IMG/VR virus record: IMGVR_UViG_3300027773_000160
Location: 1 to 50,513 of that record
Length of the DNA: 50,513 nt
Reading direction: 5' to 3' (one strand)
DNA from: a virus
This document shows, piece by piece, positions 7,178 through 15,574 of this stretch (the first letter of the stretch is position 1; every line of letters begins with the position of its first letter). The notes below the pieces were generated by a model. That model made no database searches and was not told the DNA's origin. It saw only the letters and a list, made by a program, of their open reading frames with translations. A program made the position numbers and the translations under genes.

Positions 7178-9472
7178 ATGGTCCAACGTTTCATTCTGCT
7201 TCGTAATGTTGGCAAATTCGATAATGTCGATGCTGGCGCGCAACTCCCCTTCAGGCGACTAACAGTTATCTACGCTGAGAATGCACGCGGTAAGACGACG
7301 CTAGCTGCAGTCCTGCGATCGCTTGCGTCGGGACGGACGGACCTTGTTGTGGAACGCGCCCGTCTCGGGACGCAGCAGCGCCCGCATGTCGTGATCGATG
7401 TTGGAGCTGAAGCACCTGCCGTTTTCCAGAACGAAGCATGGAATCGCACCGCCCCAGAAATCGTGGTGTTTGACGATACCTTCGTCGCCGAGAATGTGTG
7501 CTCCGGAATCGAAGTCGACACAACGCACCGACAGAACCTCCACGAACTCATTGTTGGCGCCCAAGGCATAGCGCTTGCACGGGTTTTGCAGAAGGAAGTG
7601 GATCGCATTGAGGACCACAATAGAAAACTTCGGGAGCTTGAAAACGCGATCCCAGCACAGGCCCGAGGAAATTTATCCGTTGATGCTTTTTGCGCTTTGG
7701 CCGAGGTGGCGGACCTGCCGCGGCGGATTGACGAGGCAGAGCGGCGCCTGGCGGCGGCGCGGGATGCCCAAAGAGTGGCGGCAATGCCCACGTTCCCGCC
7801 GATTTCCTTACCGAAAATCGACCTGGCGGCGCTCCGTGTTCTATTGGCGAAAGGCGTGGCGGACCTCGACGCCGAGGCCTTGGCACGCGTCCACACGCAT
7901 CTGCATCGTCTCGGCCAAGGGGGAGAGGATTGGGTCAGCAAGGGAATGAACCTCGCTGATCACTTGTCTGAGCAGGGCCTAAACGAATGCCCGTTCTGCG
8001 CCCAAGATTTAGGAAGCTCTCGCCTCTTTGGCCACTATCGAGCCTACTTCGCTGACGCCTACGACCAATTGAAACGGGAGATCACGGACGCTGGCCGCGC
8101 CTTTCGGACGATCCACGCCGGGGATATCCCCGCAGCGTTTGAGCGCAGCGTTCGTGAAACGGTGGAGCGGCATGCCTTCTGGAAAGCCCTAGCCGACGTT
8201 CCCGCTGTAGAAATCGACACGGCCGCGATTGCGCGCACTTGGAAGATGGCGAGAGAACACGTCGAGCGCTTAATTGAGGCGAAACGTGCTGCACCGCTCG
8301 ATGCAGTGACGGTGCCAGCGGATGCGGAACGTGCAATTTCCGACCACAACAATCAGTGTGACCGGATTCGCGAACTCTCGGATCAACTCGCGGCAGCCAA
8401 TCCACAGTTGGATACGGTGAAAGAACAAGCCCGCGAAGCCAACATTGCGACATTGACGAGCGACCTGGTCAACTTGAAAGCGGTGCAAGCGCGGCATGAT
8501 CCATCAATTGCCCCCCTTTGCGAAGCCTATCTCGCAGAGAAGGCGGCGAAAGCCGCCACAGAACAGCGTCGCACTAACGCGAGAGCAGCACTCGATCAGC
8601 ACCGCCAAGCTGCATTTCCTGCCTACGGCGTCGCCATCAACGAGTTCCTTCAGCGGTTCAATGCGAGCTTCCGTGTGCGACAAGTCGATCCAGCAAATAC
8701 GCGCGGCGGCTCCGTCGCCAATTATACGCTGCAGATTGATGGCCATTCTGTTCCCTTGACTGGCAACTCTGGCACTCCGTGCTTTCGCAACACGCTGAGC
8801 GCCGGTGACCGCAATACGCTGGCTCTGGCCTTTTTCTTCGCCAGCCTGCAAAACGACCCTAACCGCGCTCAAAAGATTGTCGTGATCGATGATCCCATCA
8901 CGAGCCTCGACGAGCACCGCACGCTGCATACGGTTCAGGAGATTGACCGCTTGGCTCGAGAGGTGGCGGCCATGATCGTGCTTTCGCACTCGAAACCGTT
9001 TCTTCTTGGCGTATGGGACAAGTGCCAACAGCTGCCTAAGACAGCGTTAGAGGTTCGGCGTTCGGGCGCTGGATCGACGCTAGCGTCCTGGGATGTAAAC
9101 GCCGCGATGGTGACAGAACACGATCGGCGGTACCGTGCTGCCGAGGCTTACCTTCAGCAAGCTGATCCGAGTGAGGCCCGGCAGGTCGCCGAATCGCTAA
9201 GGCCGATGCTGGAGGCATTCTGTCGTGTTGCCTATGCCCCACATTTCCCACCCGGAACCTTGCTTGGCCCATTTCAGCGGCAATGTGCAGATCGTGCCGC
9301 TACTCCTCAACAGATTATGAGCGCGGCCGATGCCGCGGAACTCCGCGCCCTGTTAGATTACGCGAATCGCTTTCATCACGACACCAACGCCGCATACGCG
9401 ACCGAGCTTATCAACGACGCAGAGCTCAGCGACTTCACTCGCAGAACGCTCGTCTTTATCCGGCGTCCCTAG
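7178..9472 (+). CDS. RloC/PrrC-like AAA ATPase with zinc-hook motif (putative anticodon nuclease)
   Basis: The protein has 764 residues. The Walker A loop is slightly unusual (YAENARGKTTL, about 32-42). A long coiled-coil region carries CPFC at 271-274, the zinc-hook position of RloC and Rad50. An ABC-like signature (LSAGDRNTLAL), Walker B (IVVIDDPITSLDE, about 567-579) and a switch His (LSHSKP) follow. The C-terminus holds R675-x-x-x-E679 and a His pair at 733-734, resembling the R-E-H triad of PrrC/RloC anticodon nucleases, which cut tRNA when infection damages host controls. Size and architecture fit RloC. Base composition is lower in G+C than its neighbours, and insertion broke the ImmA gene. 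Another AAA_13 ATPase without nuclease activity is the alternative. Confidence 0.7.
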   Translation: MVQRFILLRNVGKFDNVDAGAQLPFRRLTVIYAENARGKTTLAAVLRSLASGRTDLVVERARLGTQQRPHVVIDVGAEAPAVFQNEAWNRTAPEIVVFDDTFVAENVCSGIEVDTTHRQNLHELIVGAQGIALARVLQKEVDRIEDHNRKLRELENAIPAQARGNLSVDAFCALAEVADLPRRIDEAERRLAAARDAQRVAAMPTFPPISLPKIDLAALRVLLAKGVADLDAEALARVHTHLHRLGQGGEDWVSKGMNLADHLSEQGLNECPFCAQDLGSSRLFGHYRAYFADAYDQLKREITDAGRAFRTIHAGDIPAAFERSVRETVERHAFWKALADVPAVEIDTAAIARTWKMAREHVERLIEAKRAAPLDAVTVPADAERAISDHNNQCDRIRELSDQLAAANPQLDTVKEQAREANIATLTSDLVNLKAVQARHDPSIAPLCEAYLAEKAAKAATEQRRTNARAALDQHRQAAFPAYGVAINEFLQRFNASFRVRQVDPANTRGGSVANYTLQIDGHSVPLTGNSGTPCFRNTLSAGDRNTLALAFFFASLQNDPNRAQKIVVIDDPITSLDEHRTLHTVQEIDRLAREVAAMIVLSHSKPFLLGVWDKCQQLPKTALEVRRSGAGSTLASWDVNAAMVTEHDRRYRAAEAYLQQADPSEARQVAESLRPMLEAFCRVAYAPHFPPGTLLGPFQRQCADRAATPQQIMSAADAAELRALLDYANRFHHDTNAAYATELINDAELSDFTRRTLVFIRRP

Positions 9473-9525
9473 GACTCTCTCGGCTCGGAGTAAAGGCTCG
9501 ACGCCGCCATGATCGCGTGCCGGCG

Positions 9526-10788
9526 ATGGCTGCTCGACCGCTCGCTCCTGCGCGGGCACCTTACAGTCGAAGTGGCGCCGGCGGGCGCCGCAAGTGGGCC
9601 ATCCCGAACCCGGAACACGCGGTCGAAGATGAATCGGCGCTAGGCATCGATCTCCTGCGATGGACCGCCGAGCGCTACGCCGGCGAGGCAAAGCCGATCG
9701 CGTGGCTCTGCCGCGGCACCATCCCGCTCGGCGTCGCGGCCCTGCTCGCCGCCATGGGCGGCCTCGGCAAGAGCTATCTCGCGCTCGATCTTGCGCTTCA
9801 GATCGCGGCCGGCGTCGCCGGGCTCGAACAGCCGCGCAAGATTCTCGGCGGAAGGATCGCGATCGAAGGAACCGCGGTCGTCGTCACCGCCGAGGACAGC
9901 TTCGACGCCGTGCATCGGCGTCTCAACCGCATCGATCCGACCGCACGCCGGCTGCGCCATCCAAAGCGGCTGATCGTGCTGCCGCTGCCGGACGCCGGCG
10001 GCCCGCGCCCATTGATCGCGACCAACGGCAAGGCGCTCGCGCGCACGCCGTTCTTTGACGACCTCAAGCGCCAGCTGGTCCAATTGCCGGAGCTGCGGCT
10101 CGTCGTCGTCGATCCGTTGCAGGCGTTCGTTCTTGCCGACGTTAACGCCGATCCCGCTGCCGCACAGTTCTTGTGGTCTGCGATGGCAGACCTTGCGACC
10201 GCGACCGGCGCCACGGTCTTGCTCACCCATCACATGCGCAAGGATGGCATGCTCCGCATCGCCGACGGCGACGACGCGCGCGAGGCGATCCGCGGGACCA
10301 CCGCGCTCGTTGACGGCGCTCGCCTTGCCTACGCGCTCTGGAAGCTCGACGACGACGCTGCGCGCTCAATCTGCAACACGCTTCAGATCCCGTTCGAGCG
10401 CGGGCGCATCGTCCGCGGCGCCGTCGTGAAGGCAAACGACGAAGCCGACCACAACGCCCACACTTACACGCGTGAAGAGAGTGGGCTGCTGGTCCAGCTC
10501 GAAGCAGAGCCGGACGGCGGCACACCCGAGCAAACGTTTTCGATCGCGCAAGCCCGCGAAGTCCTGAAAGAGGTCGATCGGCGCTTCAACGAAGGTAAGT
10601 CGCCGTTCAGCCACGCCTCGCAAGGCGGCGCGCGCTACCTCGGTCACTACCTCCAGCGACAGTACGGAATGTCGAAGAAAGCCGCCGCCGATCTGATCAC
10701 GGACTGGATGAACAACGGGATCATCACGACCGAGGAATACGACCGAAAGAACAACAAGGTGGGGCTGAAGGTGCTGCGATCGCTGTGA
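9526..10788 (+). CDS. RepA-like replicative ATPase/helicase
   Basis: The protein is about 420 residues, RecA-fold. Walker A is MGGLGKSYLALDLA; Walker B is LRLVVVDPLQAF; LLTHHMRK follows as the usual sensor. The body (AEDSFDAVHRRLNRIDPTAR, then DAREAIRGTTALVDGARLAY) matches hexameric RepA-like helicases of alphaproteobacterial phages, which open the origin and drive replication. The ATG at 9526 leaves about 50 residues before the ATPase core, a little short for the family. The open frame continues upstream into the RloC-like gene but encodes Arg-rich nonsense. The true N-terminus may have been trimmed by the insertion. Direct repeats just downstream could be its binding sites. Confidence 0.82.
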   Translation: MAARPLAPARAPYSRSGAGGRRKWAIPNPEHAVEDESALGIDLLRWTAERYAGEAKPIAWLCRGTIPLGVAALLAAMGGLGKSYLALDLALQIAAGVAGLEQPRKILGGRIAIEGTAVVVTAEDSFDAVHRRLNRIDPTARRLRHPKRLIVLPLPDAGGPRPLIATNGKALARTPFFDDLKRQLVQLPELRLVVVDPLQAFVLADVNADPAAAQFLWSAMADLATATGATVLLTHHMRKDGMLRIADGDDAREAIRGTTALVDGARLAYALWKLDDDAARSICNTLQIPFERGRIVRGAVVKANDEADHNAHTYTREESGLLVQLEAEPDGGTPEQTFSIAQAREVLKEVDRRFNEGKSPFSHASQGGARYLGHYLQRQYGMSKKAAADLITDWMNNGIITTEEYDRKNNKVGLKVLRSL

Positions 10789-10841
10789 TCAACGACGGCA
10801 GGGCGGCGAAAAAGGCATGGCTAAGCCATTGATTTGACTGA

Positions 10842-10945
10842 GGCGAAGGTTGGCGAAGGAGACGGCGCAGATGCGAAACTGCATGTGCCAAGTGTTTGAT
10901 TTCGTTTGGCGGAGGTTGGCGAAGGTCGGCGAAGCGAAGAACCCC
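10842..10945 (+). repeat. Direct repeats downstream of repA, possible origin
   Basis: Two related blocks, GGCGAAGGTTGGCGAAGG and GGCGGAGGTTGGCGAAGG, each preceded by TTGATTT, lie about 75 bp apart in the gap 10789-11052. Further GGCGAAG units follow the second block. Iterated GGCGAAGG words next to a RepA-like ATPase gene are suggestive of iterons. No obvious A+T-rich unwinding element is seen. The rest of the gap shows nothing clear. Confidence 0.4.
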
Positions 10946-11052
10946 CATACCCCCTATGCGCGTCGCCGCCGTTGCGCGGCGGCGCGCGCATCGGGTTCCG
11001 GGGTCGCGCCATTAGACGCGCGGCACGGGCCTTAAGCCTGATCGCCGATGCG

Positions 11053-11565
11053 ATGGCGCCGTCCGCCTATCGCATCCAGGCGATGGTCGATGGCCTCGAC
11101 CAGGTGGCGCTTGCGATGGAGCGCAAGTGGGGCGTCGGCCGCCTGCGCCTTCTCGTTTCGGATTTCCTCCGCGCGAAATTCGACGAGCAGAAGGATCGGC
11201 TCGATGCCGCGCTGCGCTCCGGCGAAGAGCGCTTCGTCACCGCCCAGGTCGAAGGCATGCGGCGCGCGTGGGCGGCGCTTGACCGCGCTGCCGACGAAGC
11301 CGGCGCGAAGCCGCTCGCGCCGGAAGTCTGGGAATGCGTGCTGCCTTCGACCGGCGAAATCATCTCGCTCGTTCGCTGCGAAGAGGAAGCCCACCACGTC
11401 GCGCGCGAAGGTCGCGTGTTCACCGTCGCTGAGGTCGCCATCCTGATCGAGGCGCTCGGCGAGGGCGTCCTCACGGTCAAACAGAAATTCCCCGGCGCGG
11501 CCGTCACGGGCATCCGGCGCAAAGCACCGATCGACTGGTCGCGCGGGGACGAGATCCCGTTCTGA
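11053..11565 (+). CDS. Conserved phage protein of unknown function in the replication operon
   Basis: The protein is about 170 residues from the ATG at 11053 (MAPSAYRIQ); the frame is open further upstream but reads as Arg/Pro-rich nonsense over the repeats. Residues 20-90 are helical (KWGVGRLRLLVSDFLRAKFD, then a long charged helix) and the middle has VLPSTGEIISLVR. The end, WSRGDEIPF, is a typical conserved tail of small alphaproteobacterial phage proteins. No catalytic motif is apparent. It is followed 16 bp later by the RuvC-like gene on the same strand, so a role in replication or recombination is likely from context alone. Confidence 0.65.
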   Translation: MAPSAYRIQAMVDGLDQVALAMERKWGVGRLRLLVSDFLRAKFDEQKDRLDAALRSGEERFVTAQVEGMRRAWAALDRAADEAGAKPLAPEVWECVLPSTGEIISLVRCEEEAHHVAREGRVFTVAEVAILIEALGEGVLTVKQKFPGAAVTGIRRKAPIDWSRGDEIPF

Positions 11566-11581
11566 ACGATTTGGAGGAACT

Positions 11582-12112
11582 ATGCTTGCCATAGCCCTTG
11601 CCGAACCAATTCAGCCGCCGCCGACGGCACGCGTCGCGATGCTCCCGCCGCGCGCGATCCTCGCGCTTGATCTCGGCTCGCGGTGTGGATGGGCCGTGCT
11701 TCCTCGCTCGGGTCGTATCGCATCCGGCGTGAGCGAGTTCAGGCCCGGCCGCTTCGAAGGCGCCGGCATGGCATTCCTTCGCTTCGAGCGCTTCCTGGGC
11801 GACGCGTCCGAAGCATCGGGTCCATTCGGCGTCGTGGTGTTCGAAGAGGTCCGTGCGCATGCCGGCACGCTCGCGGCGCAGGTCTATGGCGGCTTTCTCG
11901 CCCACCTCACCGCGTGGTGCGAGCGCAACGCCGTGCCGTATCTCGGCGTGCCGGTCGCGACCATCAAGCGGCACGCGACCGGCAAGGGAAACGCCTCGAA
12001 GGAAGAGGTGGTCGCGGCTGTCCGCGCGCGCGGACATTCGCCCGCCGACGACAACGAGGCCGATGCGCTCGCCTTGCTCGACTGGGCGATCGTTAATCGT
12101 ATCGGAGCATGA
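11582..12112 (+). CDS. RuvC-like Holliday-junction resolvase
   Basis: The protein has 176 residues with an RNase H-like fold. The first acidic site is D30 in ILALDLGSRCGWA, the second the FEEV stretch near residue 90, and the last DNEADALALLDWA. This matches the RuvC-type resolvases of phages, which cut branched DNA during replication and before packaging. GGAGGAA lies a few bases before the ATG. The stop overlaps the next gene's upstream ATG (ATGA). The N-terminal 20 residues are Pro/Ala-rich and not part of the fold, so translation may begin at the Met in VAMLPPRAIL. Confidence 0.85.
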   Translation: MLAIALAEPIQPPPTARVAMLPPRAILALDLGSRCGWAVLPRSGRIASGVSEFRPGRFEGAGMAFLRFERFLGDASEASGPFGVVVFEEVRAHAGTLAAQVYGGFLAHLTAWCERNAVPYLGVPVATIKRHATGKGNASKEEVVAAVRARGHSPADDNEADALALLDWAIVNRIGA

Positions 12113-12114
12113 GC

Positions 12115-12387
12115 ATGGAAAGGCAGGACTTCTTCGACGATCTTGCCCTCACTCTCGCCGATCGCGAGGATCAATACGGCGCTCCCGCCCGGCTGTTCGA
12201 CGAGATCGCCCGCATTTGGACCGTGATCTTGAGCTTCGAGGTCGACCCTGCGCAGGTCGCCCTGTGCATGGTGGGCGTGAAACTCGCACGGCTCAGCCAC
12301 AACTGGTCCCATGCCGACAGCATCAAGGACATTGCCGGCTATGCGGCCATTCTCTCCCAGCTGGTCAACGAGGCACACGCAAAATGA
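12115..12387 (+). CDS. DUF6378 phage protein
   Basis: The protein has 90 residues. The pattern R-DQYG (REDQYGAPARLFDEIARIW), followed by VGVKLARLSHN and a terminal DIAGYAAILSQL, matches the DUF6378 family of small phage proteins, whose biochemical role is unknown. I place the start at 12115 because GGAG lies seven bases upstream; the ATG at 12109 overlaps the resolvase stop but leaves one base of spacing. Its stop overlaps the start of the next gene (ATGA), showing translational coupling within the early operon. Confidence 0.75.
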   Translation: MERQDFFDDLALTLADREDQYGAPARLFDEIARIWTVILSFEVDPAQVALCMVGVKLARLSHNWSHADSIKDIAGYAAILSQLVNEAHAK

Positions 12388-12834
12388 AATACACGCCCAA
12401 GGACATCGAGGACCGCCTCGAGGAAGCAGCCGCCACGTTGCGGCGTCTGCCCGACACGCGCGTGCCCGGTTATTTCAGCACGTGGCCGCCGATCATCCGA
12501 GCCGCAGTCGAGGCATACGGCTATGATCCCGCGCATGCCGCGGATCGCGCCGTCGCCCCAGGCCATCAGCCGCATGGAGGAGACGTTCACGTGGCTGACA
12601 TGGCTTGAGCCTGACGACGCACGGATCGTGTGGCTGCGGGCCGAAGGCGTGCGCTGGAAGCCGATCTGCTGGCGCGTCGGCCTATCTCGTGCCCTGGCAT
12701 GGCGCCGGTGGGTTGCGTCGCTGATCACGATTGCAAACCGGCTCAATTCCAGGCATATCGCGAGCAGCACGAAGGCTCGCAAGAAAGGCGTGACCGCAAT
12801 CATCGACGAAGCACGGCGTGAAGGTCTGCTTTAG
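12384..12834 (+). pseudogene. DUF6362 phage protein split by a frameshift
   Basis: The first part (12384 onward, MKYTPKDIEDRLEEAAATLR, then RVPGYFSTWPPIIRAAVEAY) is the conserved N-terminal half of DUF6362. The conserved C-terminal half (RIAPSPQAISRMEETFTWL, then DARIVWLRAEGVRWK) continues in another frame to 12834. Removing one C from the CCC at 12528-12530 joins them into one uninterrupted family-like protein. So a one-base insertion or a sequencing error is the simplest reading. The first frame would otherwise end at 12608 with an unrelated tail. The C-terminal half has its own ATG at 12523 but no clear ribosome site. Confidence 0.7.
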
Positions 12835-13023
12835 TCGGTGCATGAACCGCAGAACACGTCGAACTTTTGGCTTCAACAATGAAACAGATTTCGGCATGAT
12901 TGCTGGCATGATCGCGGGACGCGCGCCCGCCCCATCCCCGCCGGCCATAGGTTCTTTTTGCCGCCGAGCGTATGCGGGCGGCAAAGGCGCGATGGAAATC
13001 TAGCGTCAGAGTGCAAATCCGAT

Positions 13024-13065
13024 TGCGCACCTTTGGGTGCGCACCCTCGGGTGCGCGGGTGCGCA
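13024..13065. terminator. Repeated GGTGCGCA hairpins between convergent genes
   Basis: TGCGCACC (13024) pairs with GGTGCGCA (13036) over a 4-base loop. Overlapping copies allow a second stem (13038-13045 with 13050-13056), and a third GGTGCGCA lies at 13058. A TTTT run follows at 13071 on the plus strand. It lies between the early operon and the convergent methyltransferase gene, so it may act as a terminator. The rest of 12835-13090 shows no gene. Confidence 0.4.
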
Positions 13066-13090
13066 TCGCCTTTTCAAATTCGAGAAGCGC

Positions 13091-13900
13091 TTAACCCTTC
13101 GCTATCGCCAGATTCGTGCTGACCTCGAAAGCGATCCCCGATGAGTCGCTGTAACGTTGCAGCACGGGAGCGCTTTCGGCAACGATAGCCTCTACCACGC
13201 GTTTGCGTTCCTGATCGTCCATTGACTTGCCGGCAGCGCTCATACCGATGAAGGCCATCGTATTCAGCCTCAAGAACACGGCGCCGTCGTCAAAACGTAT
13301 GGTGCGGGACAACGAGCTTGACTGAACGTTCTGGAACCCTGCGTTGCGGAGCAGCGCCTCAAGAGCCGTCGCGTCGCCGAAGCTGTACCGCTGATCCATT
13401 ATGGCGCCCAAATGGCGCTCGGCGACACTGCGTAGCTCCCGGAAGAATGGGATCTCCTCATCGGAGCGCCAGGTAGCCACGGCGATTCGACCGCCTGTCG
13501 CCAAGGCTCGGCGCATCTCACCCGCCGCTGCGGCCTTGTCGGGAAAGAACTGTAACCCTTGTTGGCAGACGACAACGTCGAACTGTTCACCGGCGCGCAG
13601 GGGTAGCGCGTTGGCGTTGCCTTCTCGCCAGTCAATGCTCGGGGCCGCCGAGCGCGCGACAGCCAACATATGGGGACTGACATCAACCCCAAGAACGTAT
13701 CCGGCATCGCCGAGCCGCTCTCTTGCAACACGTGCAACTATTCCCGTCCCGCAAGCAATGTCTAGAACCCGATCCCCTGGAGATAACGCGAGCCGGTCGA
13801 AAGTCATTTCGGCCCACGGCTTGAAGAGCGGTCCGACGAGCCAACGCTCGTACATTTCGGGGAAGCTTGCCTGATCCATCGCGTAGACGGGCAGAGCCAT
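13091..13900 (-). CDS. Class I SAM-dependent methyltransferase, small-molecule type
   Basis: The protein is about 269 residues. The SAM site is VLDIACGTGIVARVA, followed by VLGVDVSPHMLAVA and the post-motif FDVVVCQQGLQFFPD, the pattern of UbiE/COQ5-like enzymes that methylate small molecules rather than DNA. The C-terminal region (SLSRTIRFDD, then FLRLNTMAFIG) is the substrate-binding lid. GGAGG lies seven bases before the ATG at 13900. It is transcribed against the surrounding phage genes and looks like a host-derived passenger inserted between the early and packaging modules. Substrate unknown. Confidence 0.8.
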   Translation of the reverse strand: MALPVYAMDQASFPEMYERWLVGPLFKPWAEMTFDRLALSPGDRVLDIACGTGIVARVARERLGDAGYVLGVDVSPHMLAVARSAAPSIDWREGNANALPLRAGEQFDVVVCQQGLQFFPDKAAAAGEMRRALATGGRIAVATWRSDEEIPFFRELRSVAERHLGAIMDQRYSFGDATALEALLRNAGFQNVQSSSLSRTIRFDDGAVFLRLNTMAFIGMSAAGKSMDDQERKRVVEAIVAESAPVLQRYSDSSGIAFEVSTNLAIAKG

Positions 13901-13953
13901 GATTGCCTCCAATGATCCGAACTGAAACCTAGCTGAAACGGACGCTTTCATCC

Positions 13954-14703
13954 ATGGAGCAGAAGATCGAGAGCCGGGCGATCGAGCGGCTGATCCCTTA
14001 TGTTCGCAACGCGCGGACGCATTCGGAGGATCAGATCGCGCAGATCGCCGCGTCGATCGCCGAGTTCGGCTTCGTCAACCCGGTTCTCATCGGCGCGGAC
14101 GACATGATCGTGGCCGGCCACGGCCGCGTGCTCGCCGCGAAGCTGCTCGGCCTCGCCGAGGTCCCGGTGATCGTGCTCGATCATTTGAGCGAAGCGCAGC
14201 GACGGGCGCTCGTCATCGCCGACAACAAGATCGCAGAGAACGCCGGCTGGGACGAGGCAATGCTGCGGGCGGAGCTCGCGGCGCTGCGCGACGAGGAATT
14301 CGATCTCGACCTGCTCGGCTTCAGCGACGCCGATCTTCTCCGCATGCTCGATTCGATCGACGGCAGTTCTTTGCCGGGGGGCGAGGACGCCGGCGGCTCC
14401 GGTAATCCTCCCGCCGGATCGCCGGCGTCCGAGTCGTCCTCCACTCTGGCGGAGCGCTTCGGGATTCCACCATTCAGCGTGCTCGATGCGCGCAAGGGCT
14501 GGTGGCAGGAGCGCAAGCGGGCTTGGATTGATCTCGGCATTCGCTCGGAGCTCGGCCGCGGCGCCGCGCCCGGCGGAAGTCCGCGTCCGCTCGATCGGGC
14601 GCGTATGGCGAAAGCAGCGGCGCCGGGTGGATCGCCGCTGCCTGCGGCGAACTACTCGAAATCCAAGGCCCGAGGCGACGGCCGCGGCCGGCAGCTGGCA
14701 TGA
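13954..14703 (+). CDS. ParB-like domain protein paired with a DNA methyltransferase
   Basis: The protein has 249 residues. The N-terminal half is the ParB/Srx-like domain: IERLIPYVRNARTHSEDQIA, then SIAEFGFVNPVLI and MIVAGHGRVLAAKLLG, ending with RRALVIADNKIAENAGWD. The C-terminal part (GIPPFSVLDARKGWWQERKR) is the stretch that in many phages links such a domain to a methyltransferase. Here the next gene encodes that methyltransferase separately, with a 4-bp ATGA overlap, so the two products probably act together. The ParB-like part may bind or guide to DNA; some homologues have CTPase or nuclease activity. It is not a plasmid partition protein. Confidence 0.82.
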   Translation: MEQKIESRAIERLIPYVRNARTHSEDQIAQIAASIAEFGFVNPVLIGADDMIVAGHGRVLAAKLLGLAEVPVIVLDHLSEAQRRALVIADNKIAENAGWDEAMLRAELAALRDEEFDLDLLGFSDADLLRMLDSIDGSSLPGGEDAGGSGNPPAGSPASESSSTLAERFGIPPFSVLDARKGWWQERKRAWIDLGIRSELGRGAAPGGSPRPLDRARMAKAAAPGGSPLPAANYSKSKARGDGRGRQLA

Positions 14704-15491
14704 GCAATCTGACCTTCGTCAAAGGCGACCGCGAGGCGGACGATCTTGATCCGGTCAGCCAAGCGATCCTCGAAGTGGGATCGGGCACATCGATCTTCGA
14801 TCCCGTCATTTGCGAGATCGCCTATCGCTGGTTCTGCCCGCCGGGCGGCACCGTGCTCGATCCCTTCGCCGGCGGTTCGGTTCGCGGCATCGTTGCGTCG
14901 AGGCTTGGGCGCCGCTACGTCGGCATTGAGCTTCGCCCTGAACAGGTGGCGGCGAATATCGCCCAATTGCATCTCGCCGACGGTCCTGAGCCTGAATGGC
15001 GTCAGGGCGATGCGCGCGAGATCGCACGGCTCGCCGCCGACATCGAAGCCGACCTGATCTTCTCGTGCCCGCCTTATTGGAACCTTGAGCGCTATTCGGA
15101 CGATCCGGCCGACTTGTCGAACATGGAGCGCGAAGATTTTTTCGCTGCCTACAGCACGATCATTCGCGACACCCTAGCGCGGCTCCGTGATGATCGGTTT
15201 GCGGTCTGGATTGTCGGCGACGTGCGCGACGATGACGGCTGCTACGTGAACCTGCCCGGCCGCACGGTTGAGGCCTTCGAAGCCGCCGGCGCGCGGCTCT
15301 ACAACGATGCCATCCTGGTTACGGCGGTCGGATCGCTGCCCGTGCGCGTGGGGCGGCAATTCGAAGTCTCGCGCAAGCTCGGCCGCACGCATCAGAACGT
15401 GATGGTCTTCGTCAAAGGCGATCCCCGCAAGGCGACGGAGGCGTGCGGCGCCGTGGAGTTCGGCGAGATCGCGCAAGGAGACGACGCTTGA
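14700..15491 (+). CDS. DNA methyltransferase partnered with the ParB-like protein
   Basis: The protein has 263 residues. Motif I is DPFAGG (54-59) and the catalytic motif is SCPPYW (122-127), in the order expected for methylases that act on exocyclic amino groups of adenine or cytosine. RVGRQFEVSRKLGRTHQNVM near the end is the conserved C-terminal signature of this phage group. It starts inside the stop of the ParB-like gene, and its stop directly abuts the tRNA gene at 15492. No endonuclease is linked, so protection against host restriction or control of packaging is more likely than restriction. The recognition site cannot be read from sequence. Confidence 0.85.
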   Translation: MSNLTFVKGDREADDLDPVSQAILEVGSGTSIFDPVICEIAYRWFCPPGGTVLDPFAGGSVRGIVASRLGRRYVGIELRPEQVAANIAQLHLADGPEPEWRQGDAREIARLAADIEADLIFSCPPYWNLERYSDDPADLSNMEREDFFAAYSTIIRDTLARLRDDRFAVWIVGDVRDDDGCYVNLPGRTVEAFEAAGARLYNDAILVTAVGSLPVRVGRQFEVSRKLGRTHQNVMVFVKGDPRKATEACGAVEFGEIAQGDDA

Positions 15492-15566
15492 AGCAGGGTA
15501 GCGCATTGGCAGCGCGCGCGGCTCATATCCGCGAGGTAGCCGGTTCGATTCCGGCCCCTGCAACCA
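15492..15566 (+). tRNA. Phage-encoded tRNA with CAU anticodon
   Basis: A full cloverleaf can be drawn. The acceptor is AGCAGGG (15492) with CCCTGCA (15556), six pairs plus an unpaired A1-A72. The D stem is GCGC/GCGC, the anticodon stem CGCGG/CCGCG around loop CTCATAT (anticodon 15524-15526), the T stem GCCGG/CCGGC with loop TTCGATT, the discriminator is A and CCA is encoded. CAU means Met, or Ile if the C is modified to lysidine. The unpaired 1-72 is an initiator-like trait, while C11-G24 is elongator-like. It starts one base after the methyltransferase stop. Confidence 0.88.
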
Positions 15567-15574
15567 TTCCAGTT

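Noticed and set aside
9283-9525. Upstream extension of the RepA frame
   Set aside because: The added residues are Arg/Ser-rich and lie over the coding 3' end of the RloC-like gene; they do not resemble RepA N-termini.
12957-12983. Strong hairpin TTGCCGCC/GGCGGCAA as a terminator
   Set aside because: The T run is on the wrong side for either strand, so it does not fit a Rho-independent terminator.
15443-15574. ATG at 15443 as start of the PLP-like gene
   Set aside because: It would begin inside the methyltransferase gene and translate the whole tRNA. The residues are Arg-rich nonsense.
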